From: Paenibacillus apiarius | GTDB lineage: Bacteria; Bacillota; Bacilli; Paenibacillales; Paenibacillaceae | Direction: 5' to 3' | NCBI RefSeq assembly: GCF_017052585.1 | Contig: NZ_JAFFHZ010000001.1 | Location: forward strand, 3,339,001 to 3,403,000 | Length of the DNA stretch: 64,000 bases | Shown: one piece after another, positions 25,736 through 34,934 of the stretch | Layout: every line of letters starts with the position of its first letter | Position numbering within the stretch: position 1 is the stretch's first letter | Made by a program: the position numbers and the translations under genes | The notes under the pieces: model-generated | What the model was told of the DNA's origin: nothing | The model's input: the letters and a program-made list of their open reading frames with translations, nothing else | Databases searched by the model: none

Positions 25736-26947
25736 ATGAGTGCGCCTGTGGAAGCAAGTGTAGTCTCACGTTGGCGGCTTATTCTCGGTCAACCTGCCGA
25801 ACAACAGCTGGCAAGCTGTTGTGCCAGTGGAGGAATTGACTTGACAGAGGAAGAGCTGGTTATGGATCAAGCGCTTGCCGAAATATATGATGATACAAGC
25901 GAAGGAACGGATGGCAGCAGCGGCGACTCTTCGTCGGGCGGCAGAGGGGCCGGACTGGGCAAGTCGGCGCCGCGCTTATCGAAATGGCTCGGAGATGTGC
26001 GCACCTATTTTCCGGATGATGTCGTCTCGATCATTCAGAACGATGCGATGGAACGCAAAGGGTGGAAGCAGCTGCTGTTCGAGCCGGAGGTGCTGGCCCA
26101 GGTAAAGCCGGACATTCAGCTCGTCGGCACGCTGCTTGCTTTGAAAGGAAAAATTCCCGAGAAAACAAAAGACACCGCCCGCATGCTCGTGCAGGCAGTC
26201 GTCGATGACCTGGTGAAGCTGCTGGAGAACGATATTCGCCGCGCCGTAACCGGGGCGTTGAATCGCAGGCAGCACTCGCCGCTTCCGTCCGTGAGCGGGA
26301 TCGATTGGAAGCGGACCATTCAGCGCAACTTGAAGCATTATAATGTGGAACGGCGTCAGATTATTCCCGAGAAATTCTATTTCTTCGATCGAGCGCAGCG
26401 GAGCAAGGAATGGACGATTATCGTCGATATCGATCAGAGCGGTTCGATGGCGGATTCGGTCATCTGGGCTTCGGTTATCGGTTCCATTTTTGCCAGCATT
26501 CCGTCGCTGAAAACAAGAGTGGTGGTGTTCGATACGGAAGTCGTCGATCTGACCGAGCAATGCGCGAACGATCCCGTCGATATGCTGTTTGGCATTCAGC
26601 TTGGCGGCGGCACGGATATTAACAAGTCGGTTGCTTATTGCGAGCAGTTTATCGAAGAACCGAAGAAGACGATCTTTATTATCGTGTCCGATCTATACGA
26701 GGGCGGCAACCGGGGGGCGCTTATCCGCCGCATGCGCGAGCTGCGGGAAGCGGGTGTCAGAACGATGTGCCTGCTCGCGTTGTCCGATCAAGGCCAGCCG
26801 TTTTATGACGAGAATCTGGCTAAGGTTCTGTCGCGGGATGGAACCCCTTGCTTTGCGTGTACGCCTGCCTTATTGCCTGAGTTAGTGGAAGGCGCGTTGA
26901 AAGGGCTTGATCTGGCAGACCTGGCGAAGCGAGTGGGAATGAAATAG
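25736..26947 (+). CDS. vWA domain protein (CoxE-like), MIDAS intact
   Basis: A 403-residue protein whose C-terminal half is a von Willebrand A domain. The metal-binding MIDAS motif is complete: Asp233-x-Ser235-x-Ser237 (DQSGS), the Thr in GGGTDIN, and the Asp in VSDLYEGG. The N-terminal 220 residues are helical with an acidic, Ser/Gly-rich insert (about 45-75) and resemble CoxE-type adaptors. MoxR ATPases and vWA proteins act as pairs in which the vWA part presents substrates through bound Mg2+. ATG 25736 lies one base after the stop of the upstream gene, so translation is coupled. Last gene of the operon; a hairpin follows. Confidence 0.9.
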   Translation: MSAPVEASVVSRWRLILGQPAEQQLASCCASGGIDLTEEELVMDQALAEIYDDTSEGTDGSSGDSSSGGRGAGLGKSAPRLSKWLGDVRTYFPDDVVSIIQNDAMERKGWKQLLFEPEVLAQVKPDIQLVGTLLALKGKIPEKTKDTARMLVQAVVDDLVKLLENDIRRAVTGALNRRQHSPLPSVSGIDWKRTIQRNLKHYNVERRQIIPEKFYFFDRAQRSKEWTIIVDIDQSGSMADSVIWASVIGSIFASIPSLKTRVVVFDTEVVDLTEQCANDPVDMLFGIQLGGGTDINKSVAYCEQFIEEPKKTIFIIVSDLYEGGNRGALIRRMRELREAGVRTMCLLALSDQGQPFYDENLAKVLSRDGTPCFACTPALLPELVEGALKGLDLADLAKRVGMK

Positions 26948-27006
26948 GCAGAGAACGATTCGGAAGACTCGATTCATGCGGAGTTCATCATATTGAAGAA
27001 CAGGAA

Positions 27007-27031
27007 GGGGGCAGATGATGCCCCCTATTTC
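27007..27031 (+). terminator. Hairpin at end of MoxR-vWA operon
   Basis: GGGGGCA (27007-27013) pairs perfectly with TGCCCCC (27019-27025) over a five-base loop, followed by TATTTC. It closes the five-gene operon. Confidence 0.75.
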
Positions 27032-27225
27032 GCTATGGATTTATAATAAGGGAGCAGAATTCATTCAATTGACGGTGTGTATGTACCAGTTATCTAGTTC
27101 TAAGTATTGAACGTGGCCAGTCAATTTTTTGGAAATGTCATACAAAAAATGCGGAATTATGGTAAGGTATAATCATATTTCTATCCGTTCTACATTCCAC
27201 ACTATCGAAGAAAAGAGGACCGAAC

Positions 27226-27666
27226 ATGCCACTTGAAACATTTAAAGCAACTGCACACTTGCAAAAAGGAATGGTTGTAAAGGCAAAGTCCAGAAATTTC
27301 GAGATTACGGTTGACGAGCCAAAAAATCTAGGCGGTACCGATACAGCGATGAATCCGGTTGAATTGGTGCTCTGCGCCTTGGGCGCTTGCCAATCCATCG
27401 TAGCCAGAGCGTATGCTCCTAAATTTAAAATTAAATTAGAGGAATTTTGGGTTGAGGTTGAAGGGGATCTGGATACGGACGGCTTCATGAATAAATCCGA
27501 TGTGCGCCGCGGCTACTCCGATATTCGATATAACATCCACATTAAATCTGATGCTTCGCGCGAACAAGTGGAAGAATTCGTCCAGTTCATTGAGCGCACA
27601 TGTCCTGTAGGAGACACGATCAATAATCCGGTTAATCTGGTCTTAAACGAAATTATCCTGGAATAA
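27226..27666 (+). CDS. OsmC-family peroxiredoxin-like protein
   Basis: A 146-residue OsmC/YhfA-type thiol protein that reduces organic hydroperoxides or acts on related sulphur compounds in the cytoplasm. Both redox cysteines are present: Cys in ALGACQS (about residue 64) and Cys in ERTCPVGDT (about 126), spaced as in the family. The segment NPVELVLCALGACQ is diagnostic. TATAAT at 27168-27173 is a likely -10, with no good -35. Monocistronic, followed by a terminator. GAAAAGAGG precedes the ATG. Confidence 0.88.
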   Translation: MPLETFKATAHLQKGMVVKAKSRNFEITVDEPKNLGGTDTAMNPVELVLCALGACQSIVARAYAPKFKIKLEEFWVEVEGDLDTDGFMNKSDVRRGYSDIRYNIHIKSDASREQVEEFVQFIERTCPVGDTINNPVNLVLNEIILE

Positions 27667-27729
27667 GCTGAACATAAGTTACTTTGCTTTTTCAGGAACT
27701 CAACTTATTAATTCTTATGAATGATCAGG

Positions 27730-27757
27730 CACTTGCTTAAACGGCAAGTGTCTTTTT
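27730..27757 (+). terminator. Rho-independent terminator after OsmC gene
   Basis: CACTTGC (27730-27736), seven-base loop, GCAAGTG (27744-27750), then TCTTTTT. Confidence 0.9.
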
Positions 27758-27927
27758 GACTTAAAGAATGGTTACGTTCATAGCGCGCTACAGAAAATCT
27801 AGTTATTTTCATTATCCCCTCTGGAGAAAGTATGTCTCTTTCGTCCCTTGATCCACTCTCCCCATCCTTCAGAATGGCAGCACCCAAATTTTTATGATGA
27901 AATTGTAAAGAGGGCGGCCCGCTCAGC

Positions 27928-28041
27928 CTATTTATTTTTGTTCAACCGTTTGATGACGAAATATACCGCTCCTGCAGCTGCCGCCAGAAGAACAATAGCA
28001 AGCAAGAGCAGAAAGACGATGTTTTCCCATACGATGCTCAC
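27928..28041 (-). CDS. 37-residue single-helix membrane peptide
   Basis: GTG 28041, preceded by AAGGAGATGAG on the minus strand, opens a 37-codon frame. The peptide has a short polar N-terminus, one long hydrophobic helix (IVFLLLLAIVLLAAAAGAVYFVI) and a basic end KRLNKNK. This is the layout of a real small membrane protein; no family recognised. It lies downstream of the convergent OsmC terminator and on the same strand as the next genes. Confidence 0.6.
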   Translation of the reverse strand: MSIVWENIVFLLLLAIVLLAAAAGAVYFVIKRLNKNK

Positions 28042-28108
28042 AAACTCATCTCCTTCCTCAATATCCCAAGGTCAAGGCGTATATCCGCTGCTGAATGCTT
28101 CAACAACG

Positions 28109-28145
28109 CAAGCCGTAACTCCTGCCAATCCGGAGCCACGGCTTG
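28109..28145 (-). terminator. Hairpin downstream of 28165 gene
   Basis: CAAGCCGT (28109-28116) pairs with ACGGCTTG (28138-28145), 20 bp past the stop of the minus-strand gene. No T-run, so a weak terminator or 3' stabiliser. Confidence 0.55.
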
Positions 28146-28164
28146 AATTGTGCTACTGCTTAAC

Positions 28165-28767
28165 TTAACCGATCGTATGCAACTCCGTGCCCAGCACGCG
28201 GGCGAAATAATCGAGGTTTCTGCTCAGCAAGTCTGAATTGGCCAACTTGGATGTCTGAAGCATGGTCTGAATGTCCTTCACAAATGCGGCCATGTCCGCC
28301 GTATTCGCACTGTTAAAATGGCTGTCTATGTTTGGAGCGGGCGCCTCTGTCCGTGTCTTGGAAGTTTCCTCGCGATAGGTGTTCAGCCAGTCTTTGTTCT
28401 CCGGTATTTTGTGCGCGAACTTCATCAGAACACCGGACCAGTCGCCGCCGTTCACGATTGCTTCCTGCAGCTGGCGGTGGCTCTCGGGCTCAAACCTTTT
28501 CATCAAGTCGGCAATGTTCACATAGTCATCGGGTGCGCCTTGCGGCTTCTGGGAAGGGGTGTTGTAGGGAGCATTGCCATAGTGGGCCGCCGCGTGATGT
28601 TCAATCGCGCCCGCCGCCAACTGGCGTCCCGCCGGGCTGATATCAACCGTATCGTGCTTCAAGCCGGGAATCGTTCCCGTTTCCATCTTCGGCTGTTTGT
28701 TGACATGTCCTTGCTCATTGAGGCTGTACAGCTTCGGATCAAGTGTTGCGCTGCTATTGATTTTCAT
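28165..28767 (-). CDS. Protein of unknown function with DISPAGRQL motif
   Basis: A 200-residue soluble protein, no signal peptide or membrane segment. ATG 28767 has a GAGGAGG ribosome site; the frame is open further upstream but without one. Near residue 40 it has HDTVDISPAGRQLAAG; the DISxxGRxL motif recurs in several flagellar or secretion-linked small proteins of Bacillales, such as FlgM-like ones. The middle is DYVNIADLMKRFEPESHRQLQEAIVNGGDW, the end amphipathic helix. Function not assigned. Confidence 0.6.
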   Translation of the reverse strand: MKINSSATLDPKLYSLNEQGHVNKQPKMETGTIPGLKHDTVDISPAGRQLAAGAIEHHAAAHYGNAPYNTPSQKPQGAPDDYVNIADLMKRFEPESHRQLQEAIVNGGDWSGVLMKFAHKIPENKDWLNTYREETSKTRTEAPAPNIDSHFNSANTADMAAFVKDIQTMLQTSKLANSDLLSRNLDYFARVLGTELHTIG

Positions 28768-28955
28768 GTAATGCCTCCTCGTTGCGATGAATTCGAGAGT
28801 TGTGGACCGTATCATGATAGTCGTAATTTCCACATTCAGGATGATGTTTACTATATCGACCAATATTCCGGCTGCTTTTACACGAATGTCCCAAAATAGT
28901 AAAAAAATATACCATGCGCGCGTAAAGCAGAGTGCGCACATGGTATAGGGCGATA

Positions 28956-30443
28956 TTATCCTCTTCCTCCGTACAGGCTATAAGCAAAATGGTAGAGTAT
29001 ATCCGTTGCGCTCACATGCGGCCGGTCGGCCACTTTAACCACTACTCCGCTCAAATCGTAGTAATGCGTAAAGTTGATCGCTCCCGGCAAAAACTCGCTA
29101 ATGCTTGCCGTCGAGGACGGAAGACTGAGCGTCACGGAGAACTCTCCGCTGTTGTTTGTATAGACGGTTCCGGTTCGGGTGCGGTTGCCGCTTCCTTCCG
29201 TCCAGTTTTCATTCAGCCAGAGGACGTCTACTTTCGCGTTGGCTACGGCATAATTGTCTGAGGTGGCAACCACGCCATTGACGGTGAGCGTGTTGTTGAT
29301 AATTCTAAAATAGCGCCCATACCGGTAGGACGGATAGTCGTTCGGGCCGCCGCCGGAGTTATATCCCTTAATGACGATTTTGTCCGCCCGCAGCACTGGT
29401 TTGATTGACAATGTATAGTTAGACGTGTCATATTGCCCGGTCGTATAGACGCGGACGTAGTAGCTGCCTGTTCCGAGCGGCACATTGTTGTCCGTTGTGG
29501 AGAGCAGCTTCATCTGGTTGTTGGCTAACACCCCATACACTTCCACCTTATATCCTTTGGCTGCAGAAGCGCTGTCCAAGGAGAAGTTCATGACATCATA
29601 ATTGCGGTTCTCCGGCACCGTAATGACATACCAGTCATTGTCGATGGGAGAACTGATGGAGCGGTTGTTCAGCGAGGAACCGCCCGGCGCTACCGTAAAG
29701 CTGTAGGCGCGGAAGGCGTTCTCGTCGGTCTCGAATGCGTCATAGTCTGTGCTTGTCGCAAGCGTGACGTAGAACGGATCGTTAATGCTGCCGCCCTGCT
29801 TGGCATGCACCTCGACCAGGTATGCTTTATCTGACGATGTCATATTCTTCGCGCCTACATTCTCCGATAACGTCCGCATGCCGTTCGGGTATTGGTTGAA
29901 GTACGTTCCGTATACGGAGTAATCGATTGGTGTCGTAATCAGATTCCCGGTCGCCATATCGAATTCATACAAATATAAATCGTAGTTAAGCTGTTGCGAC
30001 AGCGGCGGATCGAGCTGCACTTGCAAAATATCGCCCGGCTTCACATAGATCGGGTATAGGTGGACGGCCTCTCCCTCCTTCGGAATGACACCCGAATAGG
30101 TGGCGGTTGTTACAGTCGCGTTCGAAGGCTGGGCCAGCGCGCGCAGTGAATCGGGGAGGCTTGCTTCTTGCAAGGCAGCGGCATCATGCAAGCTGACGGG
30201 CGCCGTGACGGTGTGCCCTTCGGCGTACTCGATGCCGCCAACAGGTCCGGCCTTCGTCAGCTGGTCGATAATCTCCTCCTCGGCGTGCAAGACGCGAACG
30301 GTGTCGGTCGTGACGTGTGTCTGCTCCGCCGTCATATCCGGCCCGGTGCTAAGGCTGCTGCCGTCGGCCGCGAATGCGCTGGCCTGAAATACGAGCAGCA
30401 AGACGAGGCTCACAATGGTTACGATGGACATCCTCTTCTTCAT
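28956..30443 (-). CDS. Secreted multidomain protein of unknown function
   Basis: A 495-residue exported protein. Signal peptide MKKRMSIVTIVSLVLLLVFQASAFA, then a short propeptide-like region. Two beta-sandwich modules follow: VIPKEGEAVHLYPIYVKPGDILQVQL, and a second with SSPIDNDWYVITVPENRNYDVMNF and GTGSYYVRVYTTGQYDTSNYTLSI. The second resembles bacterial pre-peptidase C-terminal (PPC) domains. The last 130 residues form an Ig-like module (NTLTVNGVVATSDNYAVANAKVDVLW). No catalytic motif seen. ATG 30443 with AGAGGGG upstream is preferred over TTG 30446. The adjacent upstream sigma-factor gene suggests that this protein is its target or partner. Confidence 0.7.
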   Translation of the reverse strand: MKKRMSIVTIVSLVLLLVFQASAFAADGSSLSTGPDMTAEQTHVTTDTVRVLHAEEEIIDQLTKAGPVGGIEYAEGHTVTAPVSLHDAAALQEASLPDSLRALAQPSNATVTTATYSGVIPKEGEAVHLYPIYVKPGDILQVQLDPPLSQQLNYDLYLYEFDMATGNLITTPIDYSVYGTYFNQYPNGMRTLSENVGAKNMTSSDKAYLVEVHAKQGGSINDPFYVTLATSTDYDAFETDENAFRAYSFTVAPGGSSLNNRSISSPIDNDWYVITVPENRNYDVMNFSLDSASAAKGYKVEVYGVLANNQMKLLSTTDNNVPLGTGSYYVRVYTTGQYDTSNYTLSIKPVLRADKIVIKGYNSGGGPNDYPSYRYGRYFRIINNTLTVNGVVATSDNYAVANAKVDVLWLNENWTEGSGNRTRTGTVYTNNSGEFSVTLSLPSSTASISEFLPGAINFTHYYDLSGVVVKVADRPHVSATDILYHFAYSLYGGRG

Positions 30444-30571
30444 CAATATGTACCCCTCTCGTCATAATAGAGACAGCTCCCAACCACAACTTGATGCGGT
30501 CTCACTATATACGACGTATCCGCGCCCAACAATCTAACGGACAAAATAAGCGATTCCCATATAGAAGTTCC

Positions 30572-31138
30572 TTAACACCATTTTCTCATCAATTTGTGCC
30601 GCAGCTTCTTGCGCGCTCTAGCCAGCCGCTGGCTGATTACTTGTTCAGAGAGATGAAGCTCTTGGGACATCTCTTTGTAGGATTTCTCTTCGAAATAATG
30701 GAGCAGCAGCAGCACTTGATAGTCGGATTGCAATTCGCGAATGGATTGATGCAGCAGCTTGTCTCTGAATCTGTCTTCAACAAGATGGGCGATGCTTGGT
30801 CCGGTGTCGGGAAGGAGGATGGAGACAGCTGGATCGCGGAAAAAATCTAAGGTTACCATTTGGCGGTATTTGCGGTTTTTCCGGATGGCATCCAGCGCCG
30901 TATTGCAGGCGACGCGTTTGAGCCATGTTCTCATGCCGGGAGCATGCCTCACCTTTGGACCGTGTGCTACTGCTTTCATAAAGGAGTCCTGAATGACATC
31001 CTCGGTTAAACCGTGATCCCGCAATATTGCATAAATATCCCGGTATACGAGTTCGTGAAATGAATGATAGACCAATTCCTGCGTATCGGCGTCAGCGTTC
31101 ATGACGTTTCGCTGCAGCAGGTACAGCCACTGTCCCAT
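30572..31138 (-). CDS. ECF-type sigma-70 family factor
   Basis: RNA polymerase sigma factor of 188 residues. Region 2 is seen as VYRDIYAILRDHGLTEDVIQDSFMKA with the downstream MRTWLKRVACNTALDAIRKNRK. Region 4 is IRELQSDYQVLLLLHYFEEKSYKEMSQEL then SEQVISQRLARARKKLRHKL. I start it at ATG 31138, which has GGGGGGA seven bases upstream and gives the normal family length. The frame stays open to ATG 31261, but that site has only a weak ribosome site. No anti-sigma factor gene is adjacent; the next gene on the strand is a secreted protein 129 bp away. Confidence 0.85.
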   Translation of the reverse strand: MGQWLYLLQRNVMNADADTQELVYHSFHELVYRDIYAILRDHGLTEDVIQDSFMKAVAHGPKVRHAPGMRTWLKRVACNTALDAIRKNRKYRQMVTLDFFRDPAVSILLPDTGPSIAHLVEDRFRDKLLHQSIRELQSDYQVLLLLHYFEEKSYKEMSQELHLSEQVISQRLARARKKLRHKLMRKWC

Positions 31139-31261
31139 ATACAATTCCCCCCAGTCTTCTCTTCTTAATAAGAAAGGGGCGACGACTTGTTCCATGTTAA
31201 AGATAACCCGGCTGCCGACAAGGACGCCCGCTGCAGGTACGGTGCATAGATGTGCATTCAT

Positions 31262-31451
31262 TATAACCTATATATTCCATAATGTTACAAATAATAGATT
31301 TAATTCACGAGAAATACACAATAGAGGAGGAGCCAAAGCATATCTGTCAGCTTAGTATGACATTCCCTCACATCCCAGGAATTCATATTCCGTTCACATT
31401 TCCTCTTTATCATCAATATGTAATATAAACCAATATAAGGCAAGGAGTGTA
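31262..31451. other. Divergent intergenic region
   Basis: AT-rich spacer between the sigma factor and the hydrolase fusion gene. I see no clear hexamer pair and no hairpin. AAGGAG at about 31442-31447 serves the downstream ATG. Confidence 0.4.
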
Positions 31452-34400
31452 ATGATGATGAGCAAAGGGATGCCCCGTGAGCAGTATGAGCGTGCCGAGC
31501 AGATGTTGTACACGCATTGGATGAAGCATGTGTTCAACGGACGTGTCGTGCCCCGCTGGATAGGCGGCGCGAATCGGTTCTGGTATCGCCGCGACGTGCG
31601 GATCGGCAAGGAGAAGGAGAAAGGCACTGAATTCATCGTCGTGAGCCCGGTCAACGGCAAGGCCAAGCCAGCCTTCGACCACGAACGGCTGGCAGCGTCC
31701 TTGAGCGCTGTACTCTACAAGGCGGTGACCCCGTACCATATTCAGATCGATAAACTGGAATTCCCGGAAGACGGGAATGTCATCCGATTCCAAGCGGAAG
31801 GCGAACGGTGGGAGTGTGATTTGTGCAGCTATCAGTGTGCGAAGATGCCGCCGCTGCCGAAGCCGGCTGCGCACGAGCTGCTGTCACCGGATGGTCGATG
31901 GGCAGCCTATACGGAGGAAAATAACTTGTATATCCGTCATATGGAGACGGGAGAAATCCGTCAGTTGACGCATGACGGAGAACCGCACTATGACTATGCT
32001 TCCGAGCCTGAAGCATCGCACAAGATAGCTGGAGGAACGCGGAAGCTTCCACCGGCCGCCCTATGGTCACCGGACTCGAAGAAGCTGTTGACACTGCGGG
32101 TTGACCAGCGACTTGTGCGCGAGCTGCACCTTGTGCAGAACGTGCCGGCGAATAAGAAGGATAAAGAGCCTATCCTTCATTCCCAGCGGTATCCTTTCCC
32201 TGGTGACGAGCATGTGGCGCACGCCGATATCGTCATCTGCGACATCGAACGGCAGATATGCATCACCGCAGATGCTCCGCGCATGACGGTGGGCAACAAT
32301 TCCATATTCACCACAGTTGCTCCCCAAGCGGCATGGAGCTTGGACAGCAAGCAGGCATATTATGTGGACATGGCGCGCGACCACCGTTCAGCCAAGCTGA
32401 TCGTAGCAGACGCGAAGACGGGGGCGGTCCGCACGGCGGTTGAAGAACGCAGCGGCACATTTTTATTTTTTGACCTGTACCACTTCGGCAATCTGGATGC
32501 TCATATCCGCCTGACGCCCAATTTTCAACTTCTGCAGGACAATACCGTCATCTGGTTGTCCGAACGCGACGGCTGGGCCCATCTCTATCTGTTCGACAGC
32601 TTAACGGGACGGCTTGTGCGCCAGATCACGTCAGGCGCATGGACCGTAAGACGCCTGATCTCGGTCGACGAGCGTCAAGGATGGATCTATTTTACGGCTG
32701 GAGGACGCGAGAAAGGACGCGATCCGTATTATCGGCACCTCTATCGAATTCGTATCGACGGGACGTGCTTGAGCTTGCTGACGCCGGAGGACGCAGATCA
32801 TACAATCGAGTTCTCGCCGGACCGCCGCTATTTCGTCGATACGTATTCGCGGGTCGATCGGCCGCCCGTCTCCGTCTTGTGCGAGGAAGATGGCGGCATC
32901 GTAAGGGAATTGGAGCAGGCGGACATCGAGCAGCTGCTGCAGCAGGGCTATCAGATACCGGAGCGCTTTACGGTCAAGGCGCGCGACGGCGTCACCGATT
33001 TGTACGGGATTTTGGTGCGGCCTGCCTCTTTTGACCCGAAGCAAACCTATCCGCTAATCGACTATTTCTATGGCGGGCCGCAGCTCCTCAATACGCCCAA
33101 ATCGTTCATCTGGGACGCGGCCGAGCTGGGATTCGACTTCTCCGGCGGCGCTCAATCGTTCGCCCAGTTGGGCTTTGTCACGATCGTCATGGACGGCATG
33201 GGCACCCCGTTCCGTTCGAAAGCGTTCCATGACGCATCGGACGGCAAGCTGGAGGAAGCGGCCGGATTACTGGACCACGTCGCGGCGATCCGCCAGTTGG
33301 CTGAGCGTTACCCGTTCATCGACCCGGAGCGGGTCGGCATCTGGGGCGTCTCCGGAGGCGGTTATGGCTCGGCCCGAGCCATACTGCAGCACCCCGGCGT
33401 GTACAAAGTGGCTGTCTCCGCAGCCGGGAATCACGACCAGCTCACCTACATCTCGATGTGGGGCGAACGCTTTCAGGGCCTGGTTGACCCCGCTCACCCT
33501 GAACGCTATGCCAGCCAAGACAACGCGCAGCTGGCCGGCAATCTGAAGGGCAAGCTGCTGCTCGCCCACGGGGATATGGATGACAACGTTCATCCGGCCC
33601 ATACGCTGCGGCTTGTAGACGCCCTTATTAACGCCAACAAGGATTTCGACCTGCTCGTCATGCCGAACGTTGACCATAGCATCGACGCAAATCCATATTT
33701 CATGCGGCGCAAATGGGACTATTTCGTGCAGCACTTGTTAGGTGTCGAGCCGCCCAAGGAGTATCGGATTCAGAGCGGCGCTGCTGATCAGACGGATTTT
33801 GACTTTCAAGAGCCGGCAGGTCCTTATAAGATAGGAACGGTCTCCTATCATTGGGTCGATGGCACCCGTAAGGAGACGCTGACAGAGAGGCCCGGCGACA
33901 AGCGCGAGCTGATGGTGCAAATATGGTATCCGGCAGACGAAGAGATGTGCGGCGAGCGGCTGCCTTATTTCCCGGACCGTTACCTGTATGCCCGAGCGCT
34001 CCATAGCAGTTTGGAGCTTCCTTTGCATTTGGCGCTCCAGCTCGGCGCCGTATTGACGAATTCCGTGTTCGATGCGCCGCTGGCCAAGGGCAAGCGGAAA
34101 TATCCCGTCCTCATCTATTCGCATGGCTTCGGCGCGCTCGCCAATTCATCCACCTTCCTGGTGGAACAGCTGGTGAGCCGAGGGTATATCGTGTTGGGCA
34201 TCAATCACACGTATAACTGCTCCATTACGGTGTTTCCGGATGGCAGAATTGCGAAGTTCAAAGACACAGGCAGCCAAGGAGCAAAGTTCATGAACAAATT
34301 AGCGGCCGACGTATGGGCACGGGATGTCCGCTTCATTATCGATCGGCTGGAGGGGCTCGCCCGACACGATGCCGGCCGTTTTGCCGGCAGAATCGATACG

Positions 34401-34934
34401 AGACGCATCGGCATATTAGGCCATTCTTTCGGCGGGGCGACGGCAGCGCAAGCGATTATGCAGGACCCAAGGCTCAAGGCGGGGCTTAATATGGATGGCA
34501 CCTTCTATGGTCATCCGATTCCGGCAGCTGGCTTGAAGCGTCCGTTCTTGTACATGTATGACGGGACGACGTTCACGCGCGACAACTTGGAAGCCCTCAT
34601 TAAGGAGTATGAGAAGCTCGGAATAAGCAGAGAAGAAGCACTGAAGGAATTATCCGTCATTTTCGATCGTCATGATCACGTTGTAGCCAACGGTCATTAT
34701 TCGCTCAAATTCAAATCCGCGAATCACATGAGCTTCACCGATTTCACGCTGGCCCTGAGCGCCCATGATTCGGCCGAAGCCCTTGCGGCCCGCCGCTTGC
34801 ATGCGATTATTCATCACTTTGCGCTCGACTTCTTCGACCACTATATAAATGGCAAGCCGTCGTCCTTGTTCCCCGGCGGAGGAGGGGGTAAATACCCGGA
34901 AGTGGAGCTGGCCCGGGGCAAGGCTCAATGCTAA
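31452..34934 (+). CDS. Fusion of S9 prolyl-oligopeptidase and PAF-acetylhydrolase-like hydrolase
   Basis: One uninterrupted frame of 1160 residues with two complete alpha/beta hydrolases. Residues about 1-500 form a DPP IV-type beta-propeller (PDGRWAAYTEENNLYIRHMETGEIRQLT; ALWSPDSKKLLTLR). Residues about 510-770 are the S9 catalytic domain: Ser634 in GVSGGG, Asp710 in HGDMDDNVHP, His742 in NVDHS. Residues about 795-1160 are a platelet-activating-factor acetylhydrolase-like domain: LMVQIWYPAD, VLIYSHGFGAL, and Ser992 in GHSFGG. No signal peptide. S9 enzymes cut short peptides; PAF-AH-like enzymes hydrolyse short acyl esters. The stop ends in a short gap before a hairpin. ATG 31455 and 31458 are alternative starts. 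Confidence 0.88.
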   Translation: MMMSKGMPREQYERAEQMLYTHWMKHVFNGRVVPRWIGGANRFWYRRDVRIGKEKEKGTEFIVVSPVNGKAKPAFDHERLAASLSAVLYKAVTPYHIQIDKLEFPEDGNVIRFQAEGERWECDLCSYQCAKMPPLPKPAAHELLSPDGRWAAYTEENNLYIRHMETGEIRQLTHDGEPHYDYASEPEASHKIAGGTRKLPPAALWSPDSKKLLTLRVDQRLVRELHLVQNVPANKKDKEPILHSQRYPFPGDEHVAHADIVICDIERQICITADAPRMTVGNNSIFTTVAPQAAWSLDSKQAYYVDMARDHRSAKLIVADAKTGAVRTAVEERSGTFLFFDLYHFGNLDAHIRLTPNFQLLQDNTVIWLSERDGWAHLYLFDSLTGRLVRQITSGAWTVRRLISVDERQGWIYFTAGGREKGRDPYYRHLYRIRIDGTCLSLLTPEDADHTIEFSPDRRYFVDTYSRVDRPPVSVLCEEDGGIVRELEQADIEQLLQQGYQIPERFTVKARDGVTDLYGILVRPASFDPKQTYPLIDYFYGGPQLLNTPKSFIWDAAELGFDFSGGAQSFAQLGFVTIVMDGMGTPFRSKAFHDASDGKLEEAAGLLDHVAAIRQLAERYPFIDPERVGIWGVSGGGYGSARAILQHPGVYKVAVSAAGNHDQLTYISMWGERFQGLVDPAHPERYASQDNAQLAGNLKGKLLLAHGDMDDNVHPAHTLRLVDALINANKDFDLLVMPNVDHSIDANPYFMRRKWDYFVQHLLGVEPPKEYRIQSGAADQTDFDFQEPAGPYKIGTVSYHWVDGTRKETLTERPGDKRELMVQIWYPADEEMCGERLPYFPDRYLYARALHSSLELPLHLALQLGAVLTNSVFDAPLAKGKRKYPVLIYSHGFGALANSSTFLVEQLVSRGYIVLGINHTYNCSITVFPDGRIAKFKDTGSQGAKFMNKLAADVWARDVRFIIDRLEGLARHDAGRFAGRIDTRRIGILGHSFGGATAAQAIMQDPRLKAGLNMDGTFYGHPIPAAGLKRPFLYMYDGTTFTRDNLEALIKEYEKLGISREEALKELSVIFDRHDHVVANGHYSLKFKSANHMSFTDFTLALSAHDSAEALAARRLHAIIHHFALDFFDHYINGKPSSLFPGGGGGKYPEVELARGKAQC

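Noticed and set aside
28932-29261. Plus-strand frame between 28.9 and 29.3 kb
   Set aside because: Antisense to the end of the secreted beta-sandwich protein; no ribosome site.
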